A program made the position numbers and the translations under genes. Below are positions 26,743 through 34,611 of a stretch of 64,000 nucleotides of DNA, piece by piece; the first letter of the stretch is position 1; every line of letters starts with the position of its first letter. Origin of the DNA: an uncultured Fibrobacter sp. (GTDB lineage Bacteria; Fibrobacterota; Fibrobacteria; Fibrobacterales; Fibrobacteraceae); the NCBI GenBank assembly GCA_934700345.1, contig CAKUXP010000010.1:18448-82447 (forward strand), in the 5' to 3' direction. The notes under the pieces were generated by a model. That model had not been told where the DNA came from. It saw only the letters and a program-made list of their open reading frames with translations, and searched no databases.

Positions 26743-26768
26743 AAAGGCTTCCCGGAGGGGAAGCCTTT
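26743..26768. terminator. Bidirectional terminator
   Basis: Perfect 11-bp stem AAAGGCTTCCC / GGGAAGCCTTT with a GGAG loop. On the minus strand it runs into TTTTTT, serving the GH116 gene; on the plus strand the tail is weaker (TTTGAAATTT), serving the phosphatase gene. Confidence 0.85.
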
Positions 26769-26782
26769 GAAATTTACCCGGC

Positions 26783-29700
26783 TTACTTGGAAAGTGCGTG
26801 GAAGAGGGCGAACACCATACCCGGGCGGAAGTATTTTCCTGCCGTATATTTGAGAGCGGTGCTGTGGAGAAGCGTAAAGAGAGCCTCTTCGGAAATCTTC
26901 GCCTTTTTTGCGAGCTGGCCGAAGCTCTTCTTGAACGTGGCGAAATTTTTCGAGAGCTTCGGGGATATCCGACCGTCGGCGAGGAGGGCGCCTTTCCTTT
27001 CGAGTTCTGCAACGAGAGCCTTTGCCGCCGAAGGGGAAACGCCGAGCTTTTCAAGGGCGTCTTCGTGCAGCTTGCAGGAGCCGTTGAAACCTTCCGGTGC
27101 CGCAAACGGGACCTTCGCTTCGTCGTAGAGGTTCTGGATCATGCTTTCGACGATTTCGCGAGCCTCGTCAAACGACTTATGGAGGATCATGCCGCTTGCG
27201 ATGCTGTATTGGATGCCGATCCATACGTCGTGGGCCTGGAAGTTGAACTCGTCGAGCGGGGAGCCATCCTTGTGGACGAGGTTCGCCGCGCCGAGGAGCG
27301 GTGAATTCGCCTTATAGTTCGTGCGGAAAATGCGGTCGAGCGTGCTCTTTCCCTTGGCATCATCGGTAAGCGGTTCGAGTCCGAGCAGCCGCAGGTAGGT
27401 ATCTGCGAGCATGGAATCTGCGAAAACGTCGTCGGAGTCCAGGGAGATTTTCGCGTGGAACGAATCGCGGAACGCTTCCGGGCAGGAGCCGTAGAGCCAT
27501 TCCTTCTTGAACTTGCGAAGCTCGAGTTTCGAAAGTTCGATGTCTTCGGGAATTTCGGAAAAGTCGAGCCAGTCGTTCAGTTCGCGGAGCTTTTGCGTGT
27601 CCGTGCCGGAGAGCGGAACTTCGTCGGCAAGCGCTTCGATCACCTTGTCGAAATGCTCGAAGTTCACGTCCTTGGCTTCGATCGGCGTCGCGAAGAAGTG
27701 GAAGTATCCTTCGTTCTCGTCCCAAAGTGCTGCGTGGAATTCCTTTTCCGCTTCGGAGGCTTTCCGGTTCCAGTCGAGCGACCGTGCGGAATCCCCGACC
27801 AGTTCCGCAATCTTTGCCGCGGCGCGAAGTCCCGCTATCCAGAGGGAACCGCAATAGACCGAGATGCCGTTGGAGGAAAGGTTGTCGAACGTATCGTCCG
27901 TGCCGTGGGTGAGCGGGAAGTTTTCGCCTTCGCCGACCATCTTCTCTAGATATTCCATGCAGGCATAGACGGCGTCCTTGCAATATTCGACGATATTCTT
28001 TTCGCCGGTGAACTTGTAGTGGCGAAGAACCATCAGTACATATTTCGGGGCGAGATCTTTCCATTCCTTCACGTTGTGCCAGTCGTAGGCGTCGGGCTTT
28101 GCGTCGAACGGACTTCCGAGGTCGTGGATGACCGCTCCGCATACGGCCCGCGGGCCTTCGAGCTTCGCTTCGGGAAGATCCGCAAAGGGATGGTTCACGT
28201 ATTCGTGGTGGCGCCTTGACTTCGGGTCGCTTGCGAGAATCGCATCGGCAAATCGCTTCATCACTTCGCCGTCGAGTCTCGGGAGGAGTGCGAGCAGGGA
28301 AAAGCTCCCGTAGAAATAGACGTCGAGCGAATTGAAGAACGGGTAGTCGGCGCATTCGCGGACGAGGAAGCGGTCGTCCTTGTCCCAGACGCTCGCTTCG
28401 GGAATAAAGCTTAGCGTGTTGAGTGCGAGCGAACGGAAGTTCGCCTGCTTTTTCTTGTCCTTGGGGAAGAGCTTCGCGAGGCTCTTTTCCGGGGCGAGCG
28501 CACGGTAGGCGTCACCGAAAGATTTTTCGAATTCGCCATCGAAGTTGAGCGCTTCCGAGAGCATCGCCTGGACGCGGCCAAAAGGTTCCGGGTAGAAGAC
28601 GGTGTACTTTTTGAGAGATTCCAGGCCGTTCATGCGGATGTGCGGAAAGTCGAGAACCGTATTGAACTGGACGCTCGCCTTGGCGTGGGGCTTCAGACGG
28701 ACTGTCACGACCAGCGCACCGGCGACGGTTTCGCGTCCGCTATAGACGTTCTTGACGAAGTTTCTTGAAACGCGTCCGCTGTGGAGCGCTCCCGCAAGGA
28801 CAACCTTCTGGTCGTCGCGGTAGAAGAGCGGCTTTGTCGAAACGTTCACGTCGTCTTTCGGGTTCCATGTCGCGCTGATTCCCATGCAGCCGTCGAAGTC
28901 GCTTTCGGAAAGATTCTTCTCGTTGTAAAACTCGACGCCCTTGACCTTTCGGCCGTCGGCAAGTGTTGCATCGAATTCGACGCCTTTCGGATTCCGCGCC
29001 GATGGAACGAGCACGAAGGAGGAATCCTGGACGCCTTGCCGGTCCTTCGCAATCTGGTAACCGCAATAGTTTTCCTGCATTTGCACGAGCGTCACTTCGC
29101 GGACATCTTTGGTCGGGTTCACGAGTTCATAGCGGATTGCGCTCACGGGGAGGCTCGAAATGCGCTCGGCGCTCGGGAGGACGTAGCTGTATTGGTAGCG
29201 CGTCATCTGGACGCCTTTCGTCCCCTTGAAGCGGGTGCGGGAAAGCGGATATTCCGCCGTGTATTCCATCTTCTGCGCATCGTAGCCTTTCTCGCCGAGG
29301 AATTCGGAATCGTCTCCGAATGCGGCCGTCAAGGCTCCCTGGCTTTCCGCCTTTTCGCCGAGTTCACCGTCAAAGAAGTCGATGAGCACGCTGCGGTTGA
29401 ATTCGGGAGATGTCGTTTCGCCTGCGTCTATCATCCTTTGCGTACGCGGGCTGAATTCCGTATGCCAGCGAAGGAGTGCGTCCCTGTTCGTTTCAAAAAA
29501 TTTCCTGTCGGCGAGAACCTTTGCGATTTTTTTCAGGGCGTCCTTTTCGTTCGTTTCCGTAAAGAGGGCGTTTCCGCTTGAATCCTTCAGCGTGTAGAAC
29601 TGGTTCTTGCGGGAAAATTCAAAAAAGTTCCGGATGGCGAGCTGGCTGTTCTTTCCGATGACCGATTCGTGGTAGAACATGTTCTGGAGACGCAAATCGT

Positions 29701-29935
29701 TCGGGTCTGTGGCGCGAACCTGGACGCCCGGGATCATGCTCGTTACGGGCGTTGTCCCCGCCGGGGTAACCGTGTAGGTGGTTCCGATGCCGCCGACAGC
29801 GATTCCCGTCGTCGCCGGTGTCGTGGAAAGCGGCGTGTACCAGGGCTGGATAAATTCGACGGCGAGGCCCTTTGTCATCAGGTCCTTGACCGAGCCGTGC
29901 AGCTTGGCGGATTCCAGATATTTGTCAAAAGTCAT
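26783..29935 (-). CDS. GH116-family (DUF608/GBA2-like) glycoside hydrolase, cytosolic
   Basis: 1050 aa, no signal peptide. N-terminal domain has the glucosylceramidase-like 'TGIAVGGIGTTYTVTPAGT'. The catalytic (alpha/alpha)6 part shows 'CGAVIHDLGSPFDAKPDAYDW', 'EWKDLAPKYVLMVLRHYKFTG', 'HGTDDTFDN' followed by 'SVYCGSLWIAGLRAAAKIAEL', and 'FNFQAHDVWIGIQYSIASGMI'. These parallel the GH116 acid/base Asp region (PDQTYD) and the 'EVWTGVTYA' segment of GBA2. Family members are beta-glucosidases, beta-xylosidases or glucosylceramidases; the substrate here is unknown, with intracellular oligosaccharides most plausible in a fibre degrader. The last ~140 residues are a helical extension. A GGAATCC site precedes the ATG. 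Confidence 0.82.
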   Translation of the reverse strand: MTFDKYLESAKLHGSVKDLMTKGLAVEFIQPWYTPLSTTPATTGIAVGGIGTTYTVTPAGTTPVTSMIPGVQVRATDPNDLRLQNMFYHESVIGKNSQLAIRNFFEFSRKNQFYTLKDSSGNALFTETNEKDALKKIAKVLADRKFFETNRDALLRWHTEFSPRTQRMIDAGETTSPEFNRSVLIDFFDGELGEKAESQGALTAAFGDDSEFLGEKGYDAQKMEYTAEYPLSRTRFKGTKGVQMTRYQYSYVLPSAERISSLPVSAIRYELVNPTKDVREVTLVQMQENYCGYQIAKDRQGVQDSSFVLVPSARNPKGVEFDATLADGRKVKGVEFYNEKNLSESDFDGCMGISATWNPKDDVNVSTKPLFYRDDQKVVLAGALHSGRVSRNFVKNVYSGRETVAGALVVTVRLKPHAKASVQFNTVLDFPHIRMNGLESLKKYTVFYPEPFGRVQAMLSEALNFDGEFEKSFGDAYRALAPEKSLAKLFPKDKKKQANFRSLALNTLSFIPEASVWDKDDRFLVRECADYPFFNSLDVYFYGSFSLLALLPRLDGEVMKRFADAILASDPKSRRHHEYVNHPFADLPEAKLEGPRAVCGAVIHDLGSPFDAKPDAYDWHNVKEWKDLAPKYVLMVLRHYKFTGEKNIVEYCKDAVYACMEYLEKMVGEGENFPLTHGTDDTFDNLSSNGISVYCGSLWIAGLRAAAKIAELVGDSARSLDWNRKASEAEKEFHAALWDENEGYFHFFATPIEAKDVNFEHFDKVIEALADEVPLSGTDTQKLRELNDWLDFSEIPEDIELSKLELRKFKKEWLYGSCPEAFRDSFHAKISLDSDDVFADSMLADTYLRLLGLEPLTDDAKGKSTLDRIFRTNYKANSPLLGAANLVHKDGSPLDEFNFQAHDVWIGIQYSIASGMILHKSFDEAREIVESMIQNLYDEAKVPFAAPEGFNGSCKLHEDALEKLGVSPSAAKALVAELERKGALLADGRISPKLSKNFATFKKSFGQLAKKAKISEEALFTLLHSTALKYTAGKYFRPGMVFALFHALSK

Positions 29936-30063
29936 AAGGGATTCCTATGGTTGAAAATTTCCCACATCAAATCTAGAAAGTTATTTTTGTAATGGAAAAT
30001 TGGAAATTTTCCGTGGAATGGGAAAGCTGAAAGTTTAGGTTCGAAACCGGAAAGGACGCTGGA

Positions 30064-30786
30064 ATGAAGTTCAAACTGCCTGAATTCTTGCGAGATGTGC
30101 GGATTCCCTCGGAAGGGGAAAACGCATTGCGTACAAATTATCCCGGATGCTGTATCGTCGGAATCGACGAGGTCGGGCGCGGGCCGCTCGCGGGTCCCGT
30201 TGTCGCCTGTGCCGCTGTCCTGAAAAATCCGGCGGCGGATTCCACTCTCAACGATTCCAAAAAGCTTTCCCGTAAAAAGCGCGAAGCGATGTTCGAAAAG
30301 GTCAAGGGCGAATGCCTCTGCTATGCGATTGCGAGCGCGAGCGTAAAAGAAATCGACGAGACGAACATCCTCGAAGCGGACTTCCTTGCGATGCGGCGCG
30401 CACTTTCGGTTTTGGGATTTCCCGGGCTTTCCGCTTCTAGACCGGAGATTCCAATCGAAGTGAAAGGCTCGTTTCCCGCGGGGGCGAAACTTTTGCTCGC
30501 TGTCGATGGGAACCTGAAAATCCGCGGCGTCCCGGAAGAATGTCAACTTGCGATTGTCCAAGGCGACGGGCGGGTCGCTAGCGTTTCCGCGGCATCGATT
30601 CTCGCGAAGGTTTTCAGAGATCGCTACATGGATGGTCTCGCGGAAAAATATCCGGGCTACGGCTTTGAAAAGAACGCGGGATACGGCACGAAGGCGCACT
30701 TAGGCGGAATCCGCTTGCACGGTTTGACGCCGGAACACCGGCGGAGCTTCCACCCGAAAAGTCTTCAGGTGGAGATGGAACTGTAG
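30064..30786 (+). CDS. rnhB: Ribonuclease HII
   Basis: 240 aa. Catalytic 'GIDEVGRGPLAGPVV' (Asp35, Glu36) and later 'LLAVDGNLKI' and 'SVSAASILAKVFRDRYMDGLAEKYPGYGFEKNAGYGTKAH' region (split: ASILAKVFRDRYMD; GYGFEKNAGYGTKAH) are diagnostic. Removes ribonucleotides from DNA and RNA primers. An N-terminal ~30-residue extension precedes the core. It is convergent with the next gene, only 6 bp apart, and forms the left border of the accessory region. Confidence 0.95.
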   Translation: MKFKLPEFLRDVRIPSEGENALRTNYPGCCIVGIDEVGRGPLAGPVVACAAVLKNPAADSTLNDSKKLSRKKREAMFEKVKGECLCYAIASASVKEIDETNILEADFLAMRRALSVLGFPGLSASRPEIPIEVKGSFPAGAKLLLAVDGNLKIRGVPEECQLAIVQGDGRVASVSAASILAKVFRDRYMDGLAEKYPGYGFEKNAGYGTKAHLGGIRLHGLTPEHRRSFHPKSLQVEMEL

Positions 30787-30792
30787 GGAAAA

Positions 30793-31482
30793 TTAATTTT
30801 CCAGCATTTCTTGCGCGATATTCCAGAGCTTTTCGCCGTAATAGGGGCGCAGTCGATTCATCAGCTCGATGAACTTCGGGTCTTTTGGATTTGAGGGAAA
30901 CGCAGTAAAATCCGCTTCATAGTCTTCAAAATGATTGAATTCTTCTTCGTCAAAATTTTGTGCTGCGGAGGCGGCATCCGGCCAAATCCACGACCGAATT
31001 ACTTTCCCTTTTTTGACAAGGATGGCTCCCCCGTAATGAATGCTGTCCGGAAACAAAAGAATTGCCTGGTTCATAAAGGTCGCCTGTATGGTGTCAGACA
31101 GCGCTTCGGGGAAAATGAGGCGGAGTGGGATTTTTTCCGATTCCGTCCTTTCCGTGAGTTGATGTGGCTCGTTTTTCTCAAAACAGATTCTCGCTTCCAC
31201 GATGTATAGCGCGGAGTCCCGGACTTGCGCCTTGAATGAAAGCCCGGGCGGACATTCTCCGTATTTCATCGGGAGATAGGCGGAAATATAGGTGGACGGC
31301 AGGAATGTGTACGAAATTCCATCGATTTCTATCTCCTCGTTACAGGTGCTAGGATAATCATAATCAAAGTTAATCAATGCTGTCGGATTATCGAGCCAGT
31401 CTATAACCTCCGCTCCTTCCATTGTTGTACCGCCAGCGAGAGCATTTATCGACAGGAACAACATGACAAGAATCTTTTTCAT
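30793..31482 (-). CDS. Sec-exported protein of unknown function, paralogue 1 (B1)
   Basis: 229 aa from the ATG at 31482, which overlaps the stop of the upstream metallopeptidase-like gene as ATGA. Residues 1-17 (MKKILVMLFLSINALAG) are a signal peptide. Conserved with its paralogue at 32636: 'VIDW..P.ALI.FDYDY', 'CPPGLSFK...RDSALYI.EA.ICF', 'SDTI.A.F', 'LVKKGKVIRS' and the C-terminus 'MNRLRPYYGEKLWNIAQEML'. Overall the two share roughly 40% identity by eye. The family is not recognised. Coupling to a metallopeptidase-like protein suggests a cognate partner, for example an inhibitor or immunity protein, but nothing proves it. Confidence 0.7.
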   Translation of the reverse strand: MKKILVMLFLSINALAGGTTMEGAEVIDWLDNPTALINFDYDYPSTCNEEIEIDGISYTFLPSTYISAYLPMKYGECPPGLSFKAQVRDSALYIVEARICFEKNEPHQLTERTESEKIPLRLIFPEALSDTIQATFMNQAILLFPDSIHYGGAILVKKGKVIRSWIWPDAASAAQNFDEEEFNHFEDYEADFTAFPSNPKDPKFIELMNRLRPYYGEKLWNIAQEMLEN

Positions 31483-32549
31483 TCGTTGAACTCCGCGTTG
31501 TATTCCATATTTGATCTTAGCTTGTAGCGGTCCGGGTGTTTCTCGTAGAGATTGGTGAAAAGGCAATTGGCCTTTTGATAGAGCTTGGAGGAATGCCTTA
31601 CATTCGATATTCCGTCAATTCTTTCGAACTCTTTTCGGATGACGTCCGCTTTCATCCCCAGGATTCGCTCGAGGGCGAACTGCATTTCGTGCGCGTCGAC
31701 TTCCACGTCCATGTCGGTCTTCGAGCTTATGCCGTCCCCGAACTTGGGCTTCCACGCGTCCTGCAGGTGCTGCCAGACGTGCCGCAGCTCGTGGAGCAGG
31801 CGGACCTTCATCGCGTCCGAGTAATCGGAATATTTTGCCGCGTTCATCGAGACGACGAAACCGCCGTCTTGCTGGAAGGTTTTTCCGCCGACGTTGCTTT
31901 TTTCATCGTTGAGGTGGTGAAAATTGACGAGGAAGTTCGCACCTTTGAGTTCCCGCAGCCAGGAGGAATCTAGACCGTTCGCGTCGAAAGTCGCGATAAG
32001 GTCGTCGAGAATCGCTTGCTTCGTTTCTTCGGGAGCGTTTGCCGCAAAAGGCCGAGCTTTCGCCTCTTCCCGGACACGTTCTATCAGGTGTTCAATGTCC
32101 GGCCGGGTGAAGTTCTCAAAGGCGGATTTGCGGATGTTCTCTTCGATTGGGTCGGGAACCCGTTTTCCGAAGGCGCCGGACCTGTCGATGACGGGCGATT
32201 CCAGTGCGTTTGCGTAGTTCTGCAGGCGCTTCGAAAGGTTCTGCAAGTGTTGCCTGTATTCGTCTGGAAGCCCGGGGTTGCCGCCGATCCTGTCTAGCGC
32301 GTCGCGGAATTCTCCGATTTCCTCTTGCGTCTGCGGGACGTCTCCCGTTCCGTAACGCCTCGCGAAATCCGAGAGCGTGTCCGCGGCTTCCATGTCGAGT
32401 CCCGGAACGCCCCTCGTGAAATCGACGAACATTTCGTCTGCCCGCCTACCGATAAACCTTAGCTCGTCCGCCGTGAGAAAGTCCGCAGAGCCCGAATCGA
32501 GCCGTTCCCGCGTGTCGTCGAACAGCATCTTCTCCCAATATTCCGGCAT
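31479..32549 (-). CDS. HExxH metallopeptidase-like protein, copy 1 (A1)
   Basis: 356 aa with a strong AGGAGG site 5 nt before the ATG. No signal peptide. N-terminal ~150 residues are helical and charged (LTADELRFIGRRADEMFVDF; QNLSKRLQNYANALE). Around residue 255 is 'VRLLHELRHVWQHLQD', an HExxH zinc motif, and ~35 residues later 'DVEVDAHEMQFALE', a plausible third ligand as in gluzincin-like peptidases. The C-terminal ~60 residues differ from copy 2, while the first ~300 are nearly identical. No protein family name is certain. It could be a peptidase effector paired with the exported B protein, or a remnant of a larger polymorphic system. Confidence 0.65.
   Translation of the reverse strand: MPEYWEKMLFDDTRERLDSGSADFLTADELRFIGRRADEMFVDFTRGVPGLDMEAADTLSDFARRYGTGDVPQTQEEIGEFRDALDRIGGNPGLPDEYRQHLQNLSKRLQNYANALESPVIDRSGAFGKRVPDPIEENIRKSAFENFTRPDIEHLIERVREEAKARPFAANAPEETKQAILDDLIATFDANGLDSSWLRELKGANFLVNFHHLNDEKSNVGGKTFQQDGGFVVSMNAAKYSDYSDAMKVRLLHELRHVWQHLQDAWKPKFGDGISSKTDMDVEVDAHEMQFALERILGMKADVIRKEFERIDGISNVRHSSKLYQKANCLFTNLYEKHPDRYKLRSNMEYNAEFNE
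31648..32549 (-). repeat. Direct repeat, copy 1 (902 bp)
   Basis: Highly similar to 33504-34405 at a constant offset of 1,856 bp. The repeat covers the start codon through the 'LGMKA' codons of the metallopeptidase-like gene. Similarity stops abruptly after the conserved part, and short similarity resumes only at the 3' ends of the B genes. Confidence 0.85.
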
Positions 32550-32562
32550 GGATTCCTCCTTT

Positions 32563-32577
32563 TATATTGGCAATATA
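32563..32577. promoter_or_regulatory. 15-bp palindrome upstream of A1
   Basis: TATATTG-G-CAATATA, perfect 7-bp arms, lying just upstream of the A1 ribosome site. It could be an operator or part of the promoter. The equivalent place upstream of copy 2 lacks it. Confidence 0.4.
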
Positions 32578-32635
32578 ATTAAAAACTTCCGGGAAAAACG
32601 AAAAAACGCCTGTTCTTTAGCGAGAAAGGAGCGCT

Positions 32636-33343
32636 CTAGCGGTTTCCCAGCATTTCTTGCGCGATGCCCCAGAGCTTTTCGCCGTAATAGGGTTTTAACC
32701 GGTTCATCAGATCGAGGAATTTTGGGCTCTGGCTGTCGGAATAGCATTCATAACCAGGGCGAATACCGCACCATTCTGCTTCGGTTCTCTTGAAATTATT
32801 ATAAGCCTCTTGATCAAATTTTTTCATTGAAGAATCTTTGGCAGCGAAAGAATAAAAAACTCGTCCTTTTCTAATGAGGAATGCTTGAGACCATCTTGCG
32901 GTATATCCTTTAAATAAACGGACATCCTTTGTGAGAAAATCCGCTCTGATCGTGTCGGAATCGGTCCATGGAAAAATAATTTTCAATGGGATGCTTTGCG
33001 ACGTCAAATTTTTTGAATTTTTGGTTGAGGAATGTTCATAGACAAAACAGATATTTGCTTCCGTGATATATATCGTGGAATCTCTTATGATGGATTTAAA
33101 ATGAAGCCCAGGAGGGTAGTATCCATAGTAATGGTCTATCGGATAAAGATAAATGTCGATAAAATCAAAAGAGGCACTGTAAGAAATGTTATCGACTTCT
33201 ACTTCACTGTTGCAAACGTTATAGTCATAATCAAAGTCGACTAACGCTTGGGGGGTGTTCCAATCAACCACAGCGACTTCTTGAAGCGTATCGCTGGTTG
33301 CGTAATTTACGAATAAAAGTGCTAATAGAAAATTTCTTTTCAT
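32636..33343 (-). CDS. Sec-exported protein of unknown function, paralogue 2 (B2)
   Basis: 235 aa. N-terminal MKRNFLLALLFVNYATS is a signal peptide. It shares with B1 the 'VVDWNTPQALVDFDYDY' start, 'YYPPGLHFKSIIRDSTIYITEANICF' block (split: PPGLHFKSIIRDS; YITEANICF), 'SDTIRADF' and the C-terminal 'MNRLKPYYGEKLWGIAQEML'. Most of the middle has diverged. Codon use is more A+T-rich than in the A genes. Its ATG overlaps the TGA that would end the frame-corrected copy 2 of the metallopeptidase-like gene, the same ATGA architecture as in pair 1. Confidence 0.7.
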   Translation of the reverse strand: MKRNFLLALLFVNYATSDTLQEVAVVDWNTPQALVDFDYDYNVCNSEVEVDNISYSASFDFIDIYLYPIDHYYGYYPPGLHFKSIIRDSTIYITEANICFVYEHSSTKNSKNLTSQSIPLKIIFPWTDSDTIRADFLTKDVRLFKGYTARWSQAFLIRKGRVFYSFAAKDSSMKKFDQEAYNNFKRTEAEWCGIRPGYECYSDSQSPKFLDLMNRLKPYYGEKLWGIAQEMLGNR

Positions 33344-34405
33344 TTTGCTCTAGTTTTATAGGTTGTTAGGGTATTTAATTTGTAACGGTCTTTTTTTTCT
33401 TTATATGAATAGTTGTATAAATATGCGGTTTTAGCCCATTTCTTGTCTTTTTCGTCTGGGTTGTTAGAAATGCCTTCAAAAGCTTTCCTTGTTTTTTTCC
33501 CCCGCTTTCATCCCCAGGATGCGCTCGAGGGCGAACTGCATTTCGTGCGCGTCGACTTCCACGTCCATGTCGGTCTTCGAGCTTATGCCGTCCCCGAACT
33601 TGGGATTCCAGTTGTCCTGCAGGTGCTGCCAGACGTGGCGCAGCTCGTGGAGCAGGCGGACCTTCATCGCGTCCGAGTAATCGGGATATTTTGCCGCGTT
33701 CATGAGAATGGAAAAGCCGTTGTCTTGAGAAATGGTCATACCCCCGGGATATTCTTCGTCGTCTCCTTGAGACTGAAATCTGACGAGAAAGTTCGCGCCT
33801 TTGAGTTCCCGCAGCCAGGAGGAATCTAGACCGTTCGCATCGAAAGTCGCGATAAGGTCGTCGAGAATCCTCTGCTTCGTTTCTTCGGGAGCGTTTGCCG
33901 CAAAAGGTCGAGTCTTCGCCTCTTCCCGGACGTTTCCGATCAGACCGTCGATGTCCGGCCGGGTGAAACGGTCGAAGCCGGATTTGCGGATGTTCTCTTC
34001 GATTGGGTCGGGGTCCCGTTTTCCGAAAAATCCGAACTTGTCGATGACGGGCGATTCCAGTGCGTTTGCGTAGTTCTGCAGGCGCTTCGAAAGGTTCTGC
34101 ACGTGTTGCCGGTATTTGTCCGGAAGCCCGGGGTTGCCGCCGAGTTTGTCTAGCGCGCTGCGGAATTCTCCGATTTCCTCTTGCGTCTGCGGGACGTCTC
34201 CCGATCCGTAACGCTTTGCGAAATCCGAGAGCGTGCACGCGGCTTCCATGTTGAGTCCCGGAACGCCCCTCGTGAAATCGACGAACATTTCGTCTGCCCG
34301 CCTGCCGATAAACCTCAGCTCGTCCGCCGTGAGAAAGTCCGCGGAACCCGAACCGAGCCGTTCCCGCGTGTCGTCGAACAGCATCTTCTCCCAATATTCC
34401 GGCAT
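33340..34405 (-). pseudogene. HExxH metallopeptidase-like protein, copy 2 (A2), frameshifted
   Basis: The frame from the ATG at 34405 is near-identical to A1 for ~300 residues, including 'LLHELRHVWQHLQD' and 'DVEVDAHEMQFALE', but ends prematurely at 33476 after 'GMKAGEKNKESF'. Another frame continues with 'FEGISNNPDEKDKKWAK' and 'YKEKKDRYKLNTL', which matches the A1 C-terminus ('GISN...', 'DRYKL') and ends in a TGA overlapping the B2 start. One extra base in the G5A7 tract (plus-strand T7C5, 33492-33503) accounts for the break. It may be a real frameshift, a slippage-switched gene or an assembly error. Start and GGAGG site are intact. Confidence 0.75.
33504..34405 (-). repeat. Direct repeat, copy 2 (902 bp)
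   Basis: Partner of 31648-32549, same length. The homopolymer frameshift lies immediately beyond its 3' end (minus-strand sense), exactly where similarity between the copies breaks. Confidence 0.85.
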
Positions 34406-34611
34406 GGTGCCTCCTTTTAACTATTCCCCAATGTATAAAATTTCTTGAAAAATGCAATGAATTTCGCTTGTTAAAAGGCTGTGTGTGAATATTATCCGGG
34501 TAGGAATCTAAAGAAATTTAAGGTTTTAACCTTGTTTTTTTTTTCGCATTTTTATATTGCGGTATAAGTTGGTGATAAAAATTTTTGAACCTGCAAAATA
34601 AAGAGGAATCG
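34406..34611. other. Intergenic region between the tandem pairs and sspE
   Basis: A+T-rich stretch separating divergent genes. It contains the palindrome AAGGTTTTAACCTT (34520-34533) followed by ten T, which resembles a weak plus-strand terminator, and a TATAAG box (34562-34567) that could serve sspE. No coding content was seen. Confidence 0.45.

Noticed and set aside
26783..29935. Assignment as cellobiose phosphorylase (GH94)
   Set aside because: Length fits, but the GGIG, HDLGSP, YCGSLW and HDVWIGIQY segments follow the GH116/GBA2 pattern rather than GH94.
31648..34405. Composite transposon or insertion sequence flanked by the 902-bp repeats
   Set aside because: The repeats are coding parts of duplicated genes; no transposase, terminal inverted repeats or target-site duplications were seen.
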